A DNA stretch of 64,000 bases from Agelaius tricolor (lineage: Eukaryota; Chordata; Aves; Passeriformes; Icteridae), in assembly GCA_023055355.1 (NCBI GenBank), contig JALJCS010000024.1, forward strand, positions 7,021,501 through 7,085,500. The letters are read 5' to 3'. A program made the translations under genes and the position numbers. The stretch's first letter is position 1. The number at the start of each line of letters is the position of its first letter. The notes under the pieces are model-generated. The model made no database searches. It was given only the letters and a program-made list of their open reading frames with translations, and had not been told where the DNA came from. Positions 53,801 through 60,489 of the stretch are shown here, in pieces.

Positions 53801-55931
53801 TTTTTTTACTTGGAAGGGATCTACAGTGACCATCTAGTCCAACTGCCTGACCCAATTCATGGCTGACCAAAAGTTAGAGCTAATTGTCCCAATGCCCCTT
53901 GAACACTGCCAGGCCTGGGGCCTTGAGCAGCTCCCAGTAAGAAGGAAGCTTATTTCAATGTCTGACCACCCTCTCAGTGAAGAAATGCTTCCCAAAGTCC
54001 AGTCTGAACCTCCTCTGGTGCAGCTTTGAGCCATTCCCACACATCTTGCCACTGGACCCCAGGGAGGAGAACTCAGCAATGTTTTCAGTTAATTCCTGAA
54101 ACATCAAATCCAAAAGCAGGGTAGTGGTAGTGAAGAACTGTAACTGGTGTTTCTTATTAATGTGTGTCTGCCATACATAGACAGGCTCAACTACAGCTTC
54201 AGGAGGCACCTTGTACTGTACATAACTGCTTTCTCTTTTTTGCTCTGATTTAAATCCTGCCTGCATTATAACTTTTAAACTGCTAACTTGTGCATTCTGA
54301 GTGGATACTAGTGTGTGGTGCTTTTTTAACCTATTAGAAGTTCATGGTGCTCTAGGCAAAACATGTTTATTTCCTAGCAGGTATTTACAGAACAGAGCCC
54401 TCTAAAATATATCAGAGAATTATTAATCCCATCTGGCAGAAGTAAAAAGAGCACTGTCATTTTTATAGGAAAAATGTAAAAGTATCAAGTATTTTCTGTA
54501 AATTCTTGTGAAAGGCTTCAGTCTTTTCAAATTAAAACAAACAAGATCTCCAAAGGAGGAAAAAATAGTTGCCTTTCATTTGTGCCTCACAATGAGCACG
54601 GCCTGGATTTTGCTCTAAATTCCTCCTTATGTAACATCAGTGGGGATGGATGTGGCCCAGCTCGCGGGCCCCTGCTGGCTGCAGGCACTGACAGCAGTGC
54701 AGGGAACCCCACAGAGTGCTCCTTGTTCAGCCCATGCACTGAGAGCAGCCCTAAAGTGAGCATCCTAAAGCACAGCCAGGAGTGGGGACAGTGTTCCAGT
54801 TGAGGGAGGAGTGGTTCAGTTCCCCTTTGGACATACAGCCACCACTGGACTCTTGATGTTCCCTTTTACAGGGTGAGTTTGGCTCTTGACATCACATACA
54901 ATAAACAAAACAAGCTGTATTGCATAACCTGCTGAGCTCATTTAATTTGATAAACTACATGGATTTTACTTATAGGAATCCATAATATGTACTCATATCT
55001 TGCCAAAAAAGTGAAGCCTTTGTGATAGGAACTTATATTTTGAAGCAATTTCTGTTAGATCTCATGGAAGAATATTATGAAAATCTCTTCATTGGGATTG
55101 TAAATTGGCAAACCAACAATTCAGAAATTAATGGATTTGCATGTATAGGATCACTGCAAATCAGCAATTAATTTTATCTCTCCAAAAGAAATAAGAATAA
55201 AAGTATGGAATTGAAAAAAAAAAACACTCTACTCAATGTCAGTGGAAACTGTAGGTTTAATTCCTGCTTTATTGTACAAAAGTATTATGTTGCCTGCAAA
55301 TATCACGAGTAAAACAGGAGCGAGGTCTGAACAGTTACTTTCTTGCTGATGCAATTCAGCTTTATCTGTTCTGGGTGAAGAAGCTTCAAAACAAACAGAC
55401 CTTTGGAATATCTTATTTCTTCTGTGCCCAAAGCTGGAGAACAGCCCTATTACAAAGGCTCTCATGCAAAGTAAATATATTAGTTTCTTGTAGAGCACGC
55501 TCACCATCCACTTGCCTCGCTTGCCCTGCTCCAGGGACACTTTTGTAAACTGACTGTCGCTGTCTGTCCGTCCACCAGAGACACGGCAGGACCAGACCTA
55601 CAGAGATGACAGTGATGCTGCAACCTTCAAGCAAACCCTCCCAGATCTCACCCCCGATGAGCCTTCGGAAGCACTCGGCTTCCCTCCCTTAGGGAAGGAG
55701 GAAGGGAGATGTGATCATGATGTGCCCAAAAGCCAAACGGAAGCACCTGCAGTGGAAAATAAAGAACCCCAGTCCCAACCCGCTGAAGAGCCAGCAACAC
55801 CAACAGCTGAGGAGGGGACAGCAGCTGATGCAGGTAGCGATGAATCTCCAGGGAAGTCCCCATCGAAAAAGAAAAAGAAGTTCCGCACTCCTTCCTTCCT
55901 GAAGAAGAGCAAAAAGAAGAGTGACTCCTAA
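26680..55931 (+). CDS. ADD1: alpha-adducin, complete coding sequence in 14 core exons
   Basis: The join is 26680-26874, 28102-28264, 29378-29529, 32717-32797, 33193-33342, 34281-34424, 34578-34676, 35077-35253, 37141-37392, 40545-40646, 42461-42550, 49116-49272, 51249-51344 and 55579-55931. It gives 2,211 bp, 736 residues plus TAA, one residue shorter than the 737-residue human form as I remember it. Every junction is GT/AG and phase-consistent. Adducin caps fast-growing actin ends and recruits spectrin at the membrane skeleton, working as alpha/beta or alpha/gamma oligomers. Visible parts are the N-terminal segment (1 to about 146), the class II aldolase-like head (about 147-329), the neck, and the tail ending in the lysine-rich MARCKS-related domain [18 protein letters not shown]. 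Phosphosite positions known in human are kept: S408, S436, T445, T480, and the RTPS serine at 725. Gly460, site of the human G460W variant, is glycine. The DDSD caspase motif ends at residue 632. Optional exons are listed separately. Confidence 0.97.
26875..28101 (+). other. ADD1 intron
   Basis: GT-AG intron of about 1.2 kb, AT-rich, no further feature seen. Confidence 0.9.
28102..28264 (+). CDS. ADD1: ADD1 coding exon, residues 66 to about 120
   Basis: The acceptor is TTCCTACTAG|GCC and the donor is AACATGA|GTGAGT, ending in phase 1. It encodes [20 protein letters not shown] through MAALNM, nearly identical to human alpha-adducin; one visible change is His where human has Asn in the MTTxVPNVYP stretch. 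It leads into the aldolase-like head. Confidence 0.96.
28265..29377 (+). other. ADD1 intron
   Basis: GT-AG intron of about 1.1 kb without recognised elements. Confidence 0.9.
29378..29529 (+). CDS. ADD1: ADD1 coding exon, residues 120-170, start of head domain
   Basis: The acceptor CTTCTCTTCAG|GT completes the split serine codon, and the donor is ATAACA|GTGAGT, phase 0. It encodes [20 protein letters not shown] and [20 protein letters not shown], a hallmark adducin block where the class II aldolase-like fold begins. Confidence 0.96.
29530..32716 (+). other. ADD1 intron
   Basis: GT-AG intron of about 3.2 kb. It holds a degenerate 49-bp tandem pair at 31269-31360, otherwise nothing recognised. 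Confidence 0.9.
31269..31360. repeat. degenerate 49-bp tandem duplication
   Basis: TGCCAAGTATAATAATGTTG...CTCCAGGG recurs 49 bases later as TGTCAAGTGCAATAATGTAG...CTCCAGGG with several substitutions. Confidence 0.7.
32717..32797 (+). CDS. ADD1: ADD1 coding exon, residues 171-197, head domain
   Basis: This is an 81-bp phase 0-0 exon with acceptor TATCCTTAG|GCC and donor AGTCTG|GTAAGT. It encodes [20 protein letters not shown] followed by EVTASSL. The human exon starts with a different residue (TRVN against ARVN); the rest looks identical. Confidence 0.95.
32798..33192 (+). other. ADD1 intron with an AT microsatellite
   Basis: GT-AG intron of 395 bp. An (AT)n run at about 32830-32850 passes into ACACACGTGTGT. 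Confidence 0.9.
32830..32850. repeat. (AT)n microsatellite
   Basis: About ten AT units followed by a short AC run; likely length-variable. Confidence 0.9.
33193..33342 (+). CDS. ADD1: ADD1 coding exon, residues 198-247, aldolase-like core
   Basis: This is a 150-bp phase 0-0 exon with acceptor CATTCCCAG|GTT and donor GCCGCG|GTAAGC. It contains [20 protein letters not shown] and [10 protein letters not shown]. The His-x-His pair at 239/241 sits where class II aldolases bind metal; the family is known as a structural rather than catalytic use of this fold. Confidence 0.96.
33343..34280 (+). other. ADD1 intron
   Basis: GT-AG intron of about 0.94 kb, nothing further recognised. Confidence 0.9.
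34281..34424 (+). CDS. ADD1: ADD1 coding exon, residues 248-295, head domain
   Basis: This is a 144-bp phase 0-0 exon with acceptor ATTTCTCAG|GTT and donor AGCAAG|GTCAGT. It encodes [20 protein letters not shown], then [20 protein letters not shown] and KNLGPKSK. Differences from human are conservative ([10 protein letters not shown] for VDEEEKVLIQ). Confidence 0.96.
34578..34676 (+). CDS. ADD1: ADD1 coding exon, residues 296-328, end of head domain
   Basis: This is a 99-bp phase 0-0 exon with acceptor TTTCTCTAG|GTC and donor ATACAA|GTAAGA. It encodes [20 protein letters not shown] and [17 protein letters not shown] (His302) matches the conserved histidine segment late in the aldolase-like fold. 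The intron before it is only 153 bp. Confidence 0.96.
34677..35076 (+). other. ADD1 intron with a short local duplication
   Basis: GT-AG intron of 400 bp. ATTTAGTTTTAAAATGAAG occurs twice about 35 bp apart, near 34929 and 34963. Confidence 0.9.
35077..35253 (+). CDS. ADD1: ADD1 coding exon, residues 329-387, neck region
   Basis: This is a 177-bp phase 0-0 exon with acceptor GTATTTCAG|GTC and donor AATCTG|GTAAGG. It encodes [20 protein letters not shown], a Ser/Pro-rich linker, then [19 protein letters not shown]. The last segment is a predicted helical part of the neck, which mediates adducin oligomerisation. Confidence 0.96.
35254..37140 (+). other. ADD1 intron
   Basis: GT-AG intron of about 1.9 kb. 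Just inside its end, 36745-36865 also carries an open stretch ([20 protein letters not shown]...) that I do not recognise as adducin. Nothing else found. Confidence 0.85.
37141..37392 (+). CDS. ADD1: ADD1 coding exon, residues 388-471 (core form), neck-tail junction
   Basis: The acceptor is CTTCTGCAG|GGT and the core donor is ACTAAG|GTGTGG. The 252-bp core form encodes [20 protein letters not shown] onward and ends in SSPKSKTK. It carries S408 and S436 (PKA sites in human), T445 (Rho-kinase site in human) and Gly460, all numbered as in human. Residue 397 is Cys where human has Tyr. A second donor 93 bp further on is described separately. Confidence 0.96.
37393..37485 (+). CDS. ADD1: ADD1 optional 31-residue extension from an alternative 5' splice site
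   Basis: Reading past the core donor, the frame stays open for exactly 31 codons, beginning [12 protein letters not shown] and ending [10 protein letters not shown], then meets a second donor TGCTTG|GTCTGT. The peptide matches, as I recall it, the insertion that turns human 737-residue ADD1 into the 768-residue isoform after Lys471. The long form joins in phase 0 to the next exon (WTKED). Near-complete conservation of peptide and donor argues for selection. TGCATG motifs lie at 37843, 38134 and 38146 in the following intron. Confidence 0.9.
37486..40544 (+). other. ADD1 intron with a TA microsatellite
   Basis: GT-AG intron of about 3.1 kb, measured from the distal donor. A (TA)n run lies at about 39185-39202. 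TGCATG motifs at 37843, 38134 and 38146 follow the alternative donor. Confidence 0.9.
40545..40646 (+). CDS. ADD1: ADD1 coding exon, residues 472-505, tail
   Basis: This is a 102-bp phase 0-0 exon with acceptor AATGTTACAG|TGG and donor AACAAG|GTTTGT, a weaker-than-consensus donor. It encodes [20 protein letters not shown] and [15 protein letters not shown]480 is a Rho-kinase site in the human protein. Confidence 0.96.
40647..42460 (+). other. ADD1 intron
   Basis: GT-AG intron of about 1.8 kb with a weak donor (GTTTGT). No further feature recognised. Confidence 0.9.
42461..42550 (+). CDS. ADD1: ADD1 coding exon, residues 506-535, tail
   Basis: This is a 90-bp phase 0-0 exon with acceptor TTCTTTACAG|ATC and donor GTACAG|GTGAGA. 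It encodes [20 protein letters not shown] then [10 protein letters not shown]. It joins either directly to GELVTASK (49116) or to the optional exon at 43380. Confidence 0.96.
42551..43379 (+). other. ADD1 intron before the optional 93-bp exon
   Basis: Intron of 829 bp carrying two TGCATG motifs in its last 140 bases. Confidence 0.85.
43380..43472 (+). CDS. ADD1: ADD1 optional 93-bp cassette exon (31 residues)
   Basis: The acceptor is TTACTGTTGCAG|GAT and the donor AGAAAG|GTACTG; it is phase 0-0, so skipping or inclusion keeps frame. It encodes [20 protein letters not shown] and [11 protein letters not shown], inserted after Gln535. I recall a very similar optional peptide ([13 protein letters not shown]...) in mammalian ADD1 isoforms. 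Three TGCATG motifs flank it: 43240-43245 and 43291-43296 upstream, and 43746-43751 downstream. This pattern suggests RBFOX control. Confidence 0.9.
44888..44970. repeat. A-rich low-complexity tract
   Basis: Runs of A interrupted by C and CC, a simple sequence of the kind left by poly(A) insertion or slippage. Confidence 0.7.
48646..48717. repeat. A-rich low-complexity tract
   Basis: AAAACAAAAACCC-type tract, similar in style to that at 44.9 kb. Confidence 0.7.
49116..49272 (+). CDS. ADD1: ADD1 coding exon, residues 536 to about 588, tail
   Basis: The acceptor is CTTTTGCCAG|GGA and the donor CCAGAAG|GTTGGT; it ends in phase 1 after 157 bp. It encodes [20 protein letters not shown], then [20 protein letters not shown] and [12 protein letters not shown]. 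The charged stretch near its end is typical of the adducin tail. Confidence 0.96.
49273..50119 (+). other. ADD1 intron before the candidate 375-bp exon
   Basis: Intronic sequence ending in CCACATCCTTCTTAG, with a stronger pyrimidine tract and AG 24 bases earlier (50095). It contains the guanine-run motif at 50033-50049. Confidence 0.7.
50033..50049 (+). promoter_or_regulatory. guanine-run (G-quadruplex-like) motif upstream of candidate exon
   Basis: Runs of 4, 4 and 7 guanines separated by single thymines lie on the transcribed-sense strand, 71 nt before the candidate exon at 50120. Such runs can fold into RNA G-quadruplexes or bind hnRNP H/F and alter splicing. The motif is visible; the function is inferred. 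Confidence 0.45.
50120..50494 (+). CDS. ADD1: candidate large optional ADD1 cassette exon (375 bp, phase 1-1)
   Basis: This intronic block has an acceptor (CATCCTTCTTAG|TT) and a donor (GAGGCCTCAG|GTATTA). It is open throughout in the one frame that fits both neighbours. The preceding exon ends with one base, this block starts with two and ends with one, and the next exon starts with AG. It would add 125 codons after residue 587, beginning [20 protein letters not shown] and ending [15 protein letters not shown]. The peptide is hydrophilic, rich in Ser, Gln, Lys and Asp, without membrane or known domain signals, like the rest of the tail. I do not recognise it in other adducins. A different acceptor at 50095 (TTCTCTCAG) would run into TAG at 50116 in the ADD1 frame. 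A chance open stretch or an unrelated nested exon remains possible. Confidence 0.6.
50495..51248 (+). other. ADD1 intron after the candidate 375-bp exon
   Basis: The frame remains open past the putative donor to 50607. A TGCATG lies at 50776-50781. The intron ends in a strong acceptor tract (CTGCCTGCCCCTGCAG). Confidence 0.7.
51249..51344 (+). CDS. ADD1: ADD1 coding exon, residues 588-619, tail
   Basis: The acceptor is CTGCCCCTGCAG|AG and the donor GAGGAAG|GTACGT. It is 96 bp and phase 1-1. It encodes [20 protein letters not shown] and [20 protein letters not shown] and PPSTPIK match human; the first residues differ (human SEENLDEAREQKEK), so this edge is less conserved. Confidence 0.94.
51345..52082 (+). 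other. ADD1 intron before the short terminal exon
   Basis: 738 bp, AT-rich, ending in CTTTTTTCTTCTTGTGGCTG and an AG 21 bases later. Nothing else seen. Confidence 0.85.
52083..52116 (+). CDS. ADD1: ADD1 optional exon ending the short isoform
   Basis: The acceptor is GTTACAAACAG|GAG. Joined to the preceding exon it reads [11 protein letters not shown] then stop, almost the same as the GDGCAREYLLP end I recall for the human 631-residue isoform; here the product would be 630 residues. The donor may be CCATA|GTAAGT (34-bp exon) or GTAA|GTATCA four bases later (38 bp, end 52120). A stop results either way: TAG within the exon, or TAA across the junction with the final exon. This form lacks the MARCKS-related domain. 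The stop lies at or within a few bases of the last junction, so decay by the NMD rule is not expected. Confidence 0.87.
53204..53232. repeat. (TG)n/(TA)n microsatellite
   Basis: Alternating TG run followed by TA units and AAATAAA. Confidence 0.85.
53781..54090 (-). mobile_element. CR1-type LINE 3' fragment, reverse orientation
   Basis: ACTTGGAAGGGATCTACAGT, then CCATCTAGTCCAACTGCCTG, CCTCTCAGTGAAGAAATGCT and CAGTCTGAACCTCCTCTGGT are the familiar antisense CR1 3' blocks. Its 5' truncation near 54090 is typical of CR1 copies. It is non-coding and lies in the last ADD1 intron. Confidence 0.88.
55579..55931 (+). CDS. ADD1: ADD1 final coding exon, residues 620-736, MARCKS-related domain and stop
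   Basis: The acceptor is CGTCCACCAG|AGACAC. The frame runs [20 protein letters not shown] through [13 protein letters not shown], a Glu/Pro/Ala-rich spacer, and the basic C-terminus [20 protein letters not shown], with TAA at 55929. The C-terminal domain binds calmodulin and promotes spectrin-actin assembly; the RTPS serine is a PKC site in human. The first eight residues (TRQDQTYR) differ from human (LVPEPTTG), while DDSDAATFK is kept. The Glu/Pro spacer differs in length from human, so the domain is shifted by only one position. Confidence 0.96.
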
Positions 55932-56261
55932 AGGCCAACCCACTGCAGAAACACTGTCATATTTTAAAATCCATTAACCACTAGAATGTACCAGATCGTA
56001 CTGAGTGTTTTGTCTTACTGTGTAAATGAATGCCACAATTAATCCAACCAGCCCCTCAAGTTATGGCTTGATTGTTTAGGGTTATAACCAGAAACTCCTG
56101 TCCAAAAAGGTGCTAATCCTGTGTGTTCAGCAGCTGCCACAGATCTGATCCCTAGTTTGTAATCAAATGTAAATGACTTCCATGTGGAAGGCATTGACTC
56201 ACTATTTTTAATTTAAAGCCTGCACTGCTTTGCAAAAGAATATAAAAAATTCACAATTAAA

Positions 56262-56267
56262 AATAAA
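56262..56267 (+). terminator. ADD1 proximal polyadenylation signal (AATAAA)
   Basis: Canonical hexamer about 330 bases after the stop codon, in an A-rich stretch. It would give a short 3' UTR. Use is inferred. Confidence 0.45.
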
Positions 56268-57955
56268 ACACCCATTGCTTACCACAAGAAGTGTTCTTTC
56301 CAATATTCTGTTCCAAGTCACAGGTAAATTTCTTAAATTTTGAATTTTAGAGAGGATGCTTTTGCAGTGGTGTTCTCAAGGGGGGTGAATTCTTGAACTG
56401 ACATGTAAACTTCTGCAAGCAAGCGAGTACAGGTTGTGGTTTGGCCAAGCTTTGAGGTCTCCATTGCTTCCTCTCTTTCTCCCTTCTCACTGTTGTTACA
56501 AAATGAAGGTGTTTTTCACTTTGTTTTATTTTATAACTGGCTGGTGAAATCAGTCTTTGTCTATGACTGAAATGTCCGTGGTGTGTTCCGCTCCTGTTGT
56601 GTGTTCAAAGAGCCCAATCTTGGCCTGGTTTTTTTACTTTCTAGTGAATTACAGTTTAAGGGAAATCTGTCTTTGCTCTTGCCTCACTGAGGCATGTGGT
56701 GATTTGGCTGTTAGAAAAGGTTAAAAAGTAACTGAAGTAAAAGCTGGTGGTGTGGAGCATGGGCAGGTGTGTTTTGGGCCTTAGCACAAGTTTTTTCATT
56801 CTTTTAAAAATCCCTTTGTTGCACATGCAGCCTTGCTGTGCATGAACCCCATGTGCAGCCTTTTGTGTTTGTTACTTCCCACTGACAAAAATGTAAATGC
56901 ATTACACTATTTCACCTTGTTTTATAGTAATTATATTTTCACTTACAAAAGCTGGCGTTTCTTTAAATCTTTTTGTTGCTGTTGCCAGCGGTCAAGTGCA
57001 GAAATCCCGTGTAACCTTAAGGTGTATTTTCACCATTTGCTATAAATGTTTGTTTAATGTGCAGCATGGCAAATCACTCTTGCCACTGAGTTCACTATTT
57101 CCCACTTATTGCCATGCTTGTGTCTATCACTGATTATAAAAGTAGTTTAAGATCAGGCAGGTCAAGCTTGTGGAATTCTCTGGAAAGCGGGCGCCGTTCC
57201 CCGGCCCAGGGCCGGCGGGGCAGTGCCCATTCTGGTTTCTAGAATTTGCATTTTGGGTTTAACAGCAGCAAACCCCAACACCCCGTGGGGGTGAGGGCAA
57301 CACACTGACTCACAGTAAGTGTCTGTAACACAACAGAACATGGATGTAACCTTTTAGGACAATATTAAATGTTGCAGTTTGTAAACTAGCAGAGAACTAA
57401 TGCCTTACATTGATGCAGGGCCGGCTGGGTGGAGCGGCTCTGGGCGGGCAGAGCAGGGCCCATGCCGGGCTGGGAGGTGCCGATGCCTCGGGCTGGTTTT
57501 GAGCGGCGAAGGGGAACAGCTGGAAGTGGAATTGAGCTGTCAGTGTTCAGGTGAGAACAGAGGGGGCGAGGTGGCCGCTGGGGCCGTGGGAAAGGTGACA
57601 GGGCCGGTGTGGGCCAGAGCAGGCGGGCACTGGGCCGGAGCCCCTGGACAGCAGCACTCAGGCAGGACTGCATGGCACGAATGGCTTTCAGCTTCTGCTC
57701 TAACATTGTATGTCCTTGTACACTAGGAAGCAAACAACACTTATTTTGCTAAATTGTGTTTTATTGCAGGGTCGTAACTAAATGACTAATTGCTCTATGT
57801 TTCAGTTCTTTACTGAAGTCCCTCCATTTATCTTGACCACATATGCAATGACTCTTAATTTCTAATTTTGTAGTTTGTTCTTTTAGTTCTTTGTATTACA
57901 ATATGAAATGTAGTCAATGTAGTCATGTATGGTATGGTTACACACTTTGGGGCAG

Positions 57956-57961
57956 AATAAA
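57956..57961 (+). terminator. ADD1 distal polyadenylation signal (AATAAA)
   Basis: Canonical hexamer followed by CCTGTATTTTTCTTTC, a U-rich downstream context. I consider it the best placed main end of the transcript. Confidence 0.65.
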
Positions 57962-58007
57962 GTCCTGTATTTTTCTTTCTTTCTTGTATCATTAAGTTCT
58001 ACTCACA

Positions 58008-58013
58008 AATAAA
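58008..58013 (+). terminator. second ADD1 distal polyadenylation signal (AATAAA)
   Basis: Canonical hexamer 52 bases after the previous one and just ahead of a genomic A-tract. Either signal could be used. Confidence 0.55.
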
Positions 58014-58037
58014 ACTCTTCAAAAAAAAAAAAAAAAG

Positions 58038-58379
58038 TCATGCTCTGCTTTCAAACTTGTACACTTTTATTCTGTAGCCTCATTTGCTTAGTTTCTTTTA
58101 ATGATTAAGGTGTTGATTAGTGATGGCTTTTCTTCTCAGAAAATACTGAAATTGGCTACAACAGGGCTCCCTTCCCAGAGCTTCCCAGCTCAGCAGTGGG
58201 CAGAGCCTGGTGCTGGCTCCTTCCCCCACCCATGAGCTGGGTCAGCATGGCACTGTCATCCATGGCTGGCTCCCTCAAGGAGGCCTTTGGCACCTTGGGT
58301 AAAATCCTGACCCTTTGTGCCTCAGCCAGACAGGGATGTTCAGTTCAGAGGGGGTAACAACTGTAATGAACTGACCACA
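58038..58379. other. spacer between the convergent ADD1 and MFSD10 3' ends
   Basis: About 0.35 kb separates the distal ADD1 signal from the MFSD10 signal. A second minus-strand AATAAA (TTTATT at about 58066) lies here and could extend MFSD10 closer to ADD1. Nothing else recognised. Confidence 0.65.
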
Positions 58380-59110
58380 GGAGTGTTCAATGTAACCCTT
58401 TATTGTAATGCAAAAAGAACAGGGCTTGGTCATCAAAAACATCCCACAGTATTAGAAATATAAAACATGTCTCCAAATTAATTGTATATTAAAAACAGTC
58501 CACCTGTGCCAAAGTACCAGTGAGGTAGCAGGCAGCCTGTAGTGTGCTTCTGCTTTTGTTTGACCATCACGTTTGCAGGTGTGGATGCAGCATTTGCAGA
58601 GCTCTGGTACCACTTGTACAAAACCCCATCAGAATGGTCCTGAGGGGTTGTTCTGTGCCAGCCCAGCCCCTGCAGAGCCCTGTGTGCAACAGCACCTGGG
58701 GAGTGGGGAGGGCTCCAGGCCTGCTGCTCTTGTGCTGGCTCTGCTTCTCTTAATGCCTTTCTCAGCTCTTGGTCAGGGTGTGTGTGTCTGGTTTTGTTTG
58801 TTTGGTGTTTCTCTGTTTGCAAAGCTAACGCAGCTGGCTGGGAGGCCACCTTAAACAGAACTGCTGTGTGTTGGTGCTGCAAATGCTCGTCATGTATCTC
58901 CTTCCAGAAGATCAAAATCTTCCTGTTGCTCAGCAGAGTCAGGTGCCAAGAGTTAGGTCTTGCAGAGGTCCTCAGAAGCTGGTGATGGTTTTGTGGTTCC
59001 TTCCTACTCCTCCTTTGTCTGCTGTTTTATAGACCTGAGTAGAGCCAAGGGGACAAGGAAAAAAGCACCACAGACAGTGAAGCAAATCTCTGCCCCAGCC
59101 AGCCAGTAAA
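58380..59110 (-). CDS. MFSD10: MFSD10 last exon: final coding segment (59004-59110) and 3' UTR
   Basis: On the minus strand CTTTTGCAG|TT opens the exon. Joined to the previous exon it reads VYWLAGAEICFTVCGAFFLV, then PLALLRSIKQQTKEE and TAG (59004-59006). Human MFSD10 ends similarly (VYWLAGAQACFTTWSGLFLL...). This is the last transmembrane helix plus a short cytosolic tail, here without the extra residues of the human end. The 3' UTR runs to about 58380. MFSD10 (TETRAN) is a major facilitator superfamily membrane protein, described as a drug/organic anion efflux carrier. Confidence 0.92.
58399..58404 (-). terminator. MFSD10 polyadenylation signal (AATAAA on minus strand)
   Basis: Reads ACAATAAAGGG on the minus strand, about 600 bases after the MFSD10 stop codon. 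The transcript end is expected near 58380. Confidence 0.65.
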
Positions 59111-59458
59111 CTGCAAAAGAAAGGGAATTCATCTTGTTAGTGTGCTTGTCCTTGCAGAATGCCCCTGTGAAAGCTTTGTGCTCACACAGTACCTGCCCAG
59201 CTGAACAGAACTACTGACCCTGGGGGGAGCCAGAGGGTGCCAGGAGCTCAGCACATGGCTGCACTCAGCAAACAGCCTCTGGCTTGCTTGGTGTTAACAT
59301 CAGCCCAAGTTCAAGCTCTGAGGCTTCTTCCCTTCCTCTGTCCCCTCACCCTGAAATGCTCAGGGGCTCTGACCCCATGCAGGGGGTACCTCTGCCCCTT
59401 CTGCCCCAGCTGGGCTGTCAGGTGCCAAGAAGAGGAAGGAGCCCGAGGCCACACTCAC
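59111..59458 (-). other. MFSD10 last intron
   Basis: 348-bp GT-AG intron on the minus strand, no other feature. Confidence 0.88.
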
Positions 59459-59548
59459 CTGCAGCTGCCAGGACGGGTCCCAGGGCTCTGGCCAGGGCGC
59501 CCAGGCTCCTCAGGATGCCCATGACTCGTCCCTTCTGGCTGGCAGTGC
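59459..59548 (-). CDS. MFSD10: MFSD10 penultimate exon
   Basis: This is a 90-bp exon with minus-strand acceptor CTTGCACAG|GC and donor GCTGCAG|GTGAGT. It encodes TASQKGRVMGILRSLGALAR and ALGPVLAAA. Human has the matching QKGTVMGTLRSLGALARAAG, a conserved major facilitator segment of the C-terminal half. Confidence 0.95.
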
Positions 59549-60441
59549 CTGTGCAAGCAGAGTGTGACACTGTGGGTCTGGGCACGGCTGCAGCTCTGGG
59601 AGCTTTGTTCTTTGGGGCATTTCCCACCTGCATCTCCCCCTCCCATCACTTCTCACCCAGTCCCCAGCCTGCCCTTGCCCTCCACCAAGGCCTCACAACT
59701 GCATAAACACCAGAGCCTGGCACGAGTGCTTGACCGGGACAATTTGCAGTGCACGTTCCCAAAACCCCCCAAGTCTATCAAAACAAAAACTTCACATTGT
59801 ACACGAGATTTTCTGAGAAGGCCCAGGTGTACAATAAGCACAGAACTGTGGCTGCAAGTTAAATAAGAGCAACATAAACATGACCTTACTGAGCAAAACC
59901 TTCCTTTTCACCTCAGCAAGCGCTGCAGTCCTGGCCCCCAGCTGACCCAAAGCTGTGTTATCCACAGATGGCACCACAGCTACATCTGCTTTACAAGGTA
60001 ACAGAGCAACCCTGCCAGGCTTCAGAAGGTTCCTCTGAAGGTCTTTTCTAAGGAATCAGCAAGAAATTATTTCACTGCTGGCAGGGATGGCTGGTGACCT
60101 TTTCAGAGAGCCCAGACTGGTCCCTCCTCAGTGCTGTTTGTGGCCTTTGCCCACTTCTTCATCACCACCAGCAATGAGGTCGCTGCAGTTTCCCCATCAC
60201 ACTGGACTGAGCTGTGTTACACAGCACAAAATTCCAGTGTGATATTGATGGTCACTGACCAGATCATTGCTGTTAGTGCTGGAATTATCAGTTATGAACA
60301 GGTATGAGCCATGGGCTGGTTCCTGTGCTCCTCTGCAGAGGGATCCACAACTGTTCCTGTTGATGCTTCACTCAACTCAAGGTCAGTTCTGTGCAATTTG
60401 AGCCAAGTCAATACAAAGGTCAGAGCAGGAAGGACACTCAC
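59549..60441 (-). other. MFSD10 intron
   Basis: 893-bp intron, nothing further recognised. Confidence 0.88.
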
Positions 60442-60489
60442 CATAGCCTGACACCACTGCTGACAAACATGGGATAACAATGGCTGCAG
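60442..60489 (-). CDS. MFSD10: MFSD10 internal exon (48 bp)
   Basis: Minus-strand acceptor TTTTTCCAG|CT and donor GGCTATG|GTGAGT. It encodes AAIVIPCLSAVVSGYG once the split codons at both ends are joined, matching human AAVVVPCLSSVVAGYG. It is part of a transmembrane helix. Confidence 0.94.

Larger units (their letters stand above)
52121..55578 (+). other. last ADD1 intron
   Basis: About 3.5 kb containing a CR1 fragment (53.78-54.09 kb) and a TG/TA simple repeat near 53204-53232. The 54590-54800 patch is GC-richer without recognised content. Confidence 0.85.
55932..58019 (+). other. ADD1: ADD1 3' untranslated region
   Basis: About 2.1 kb follows the stop codon. AATAAA signals are visible at 56262-56267, 57956-57961 and 58008-58013, giving one proximal and two distal candidate ends. 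The most distal is followed within about 8 bases by a genomic A-tract (58021 to about 58036), which could misprime oligo-dT libraries. GC-rich CpG-containing blocks lie near 57180-57240 and 57418-57660, unlike the AT-rich rest. Confidence 0.8.

Noticed and set aside
59237..59706. Long open frames over the MFSD10 penultimate exon on the + strand
   Set aside because: Shadows of the GC-rich minus-strand exon.
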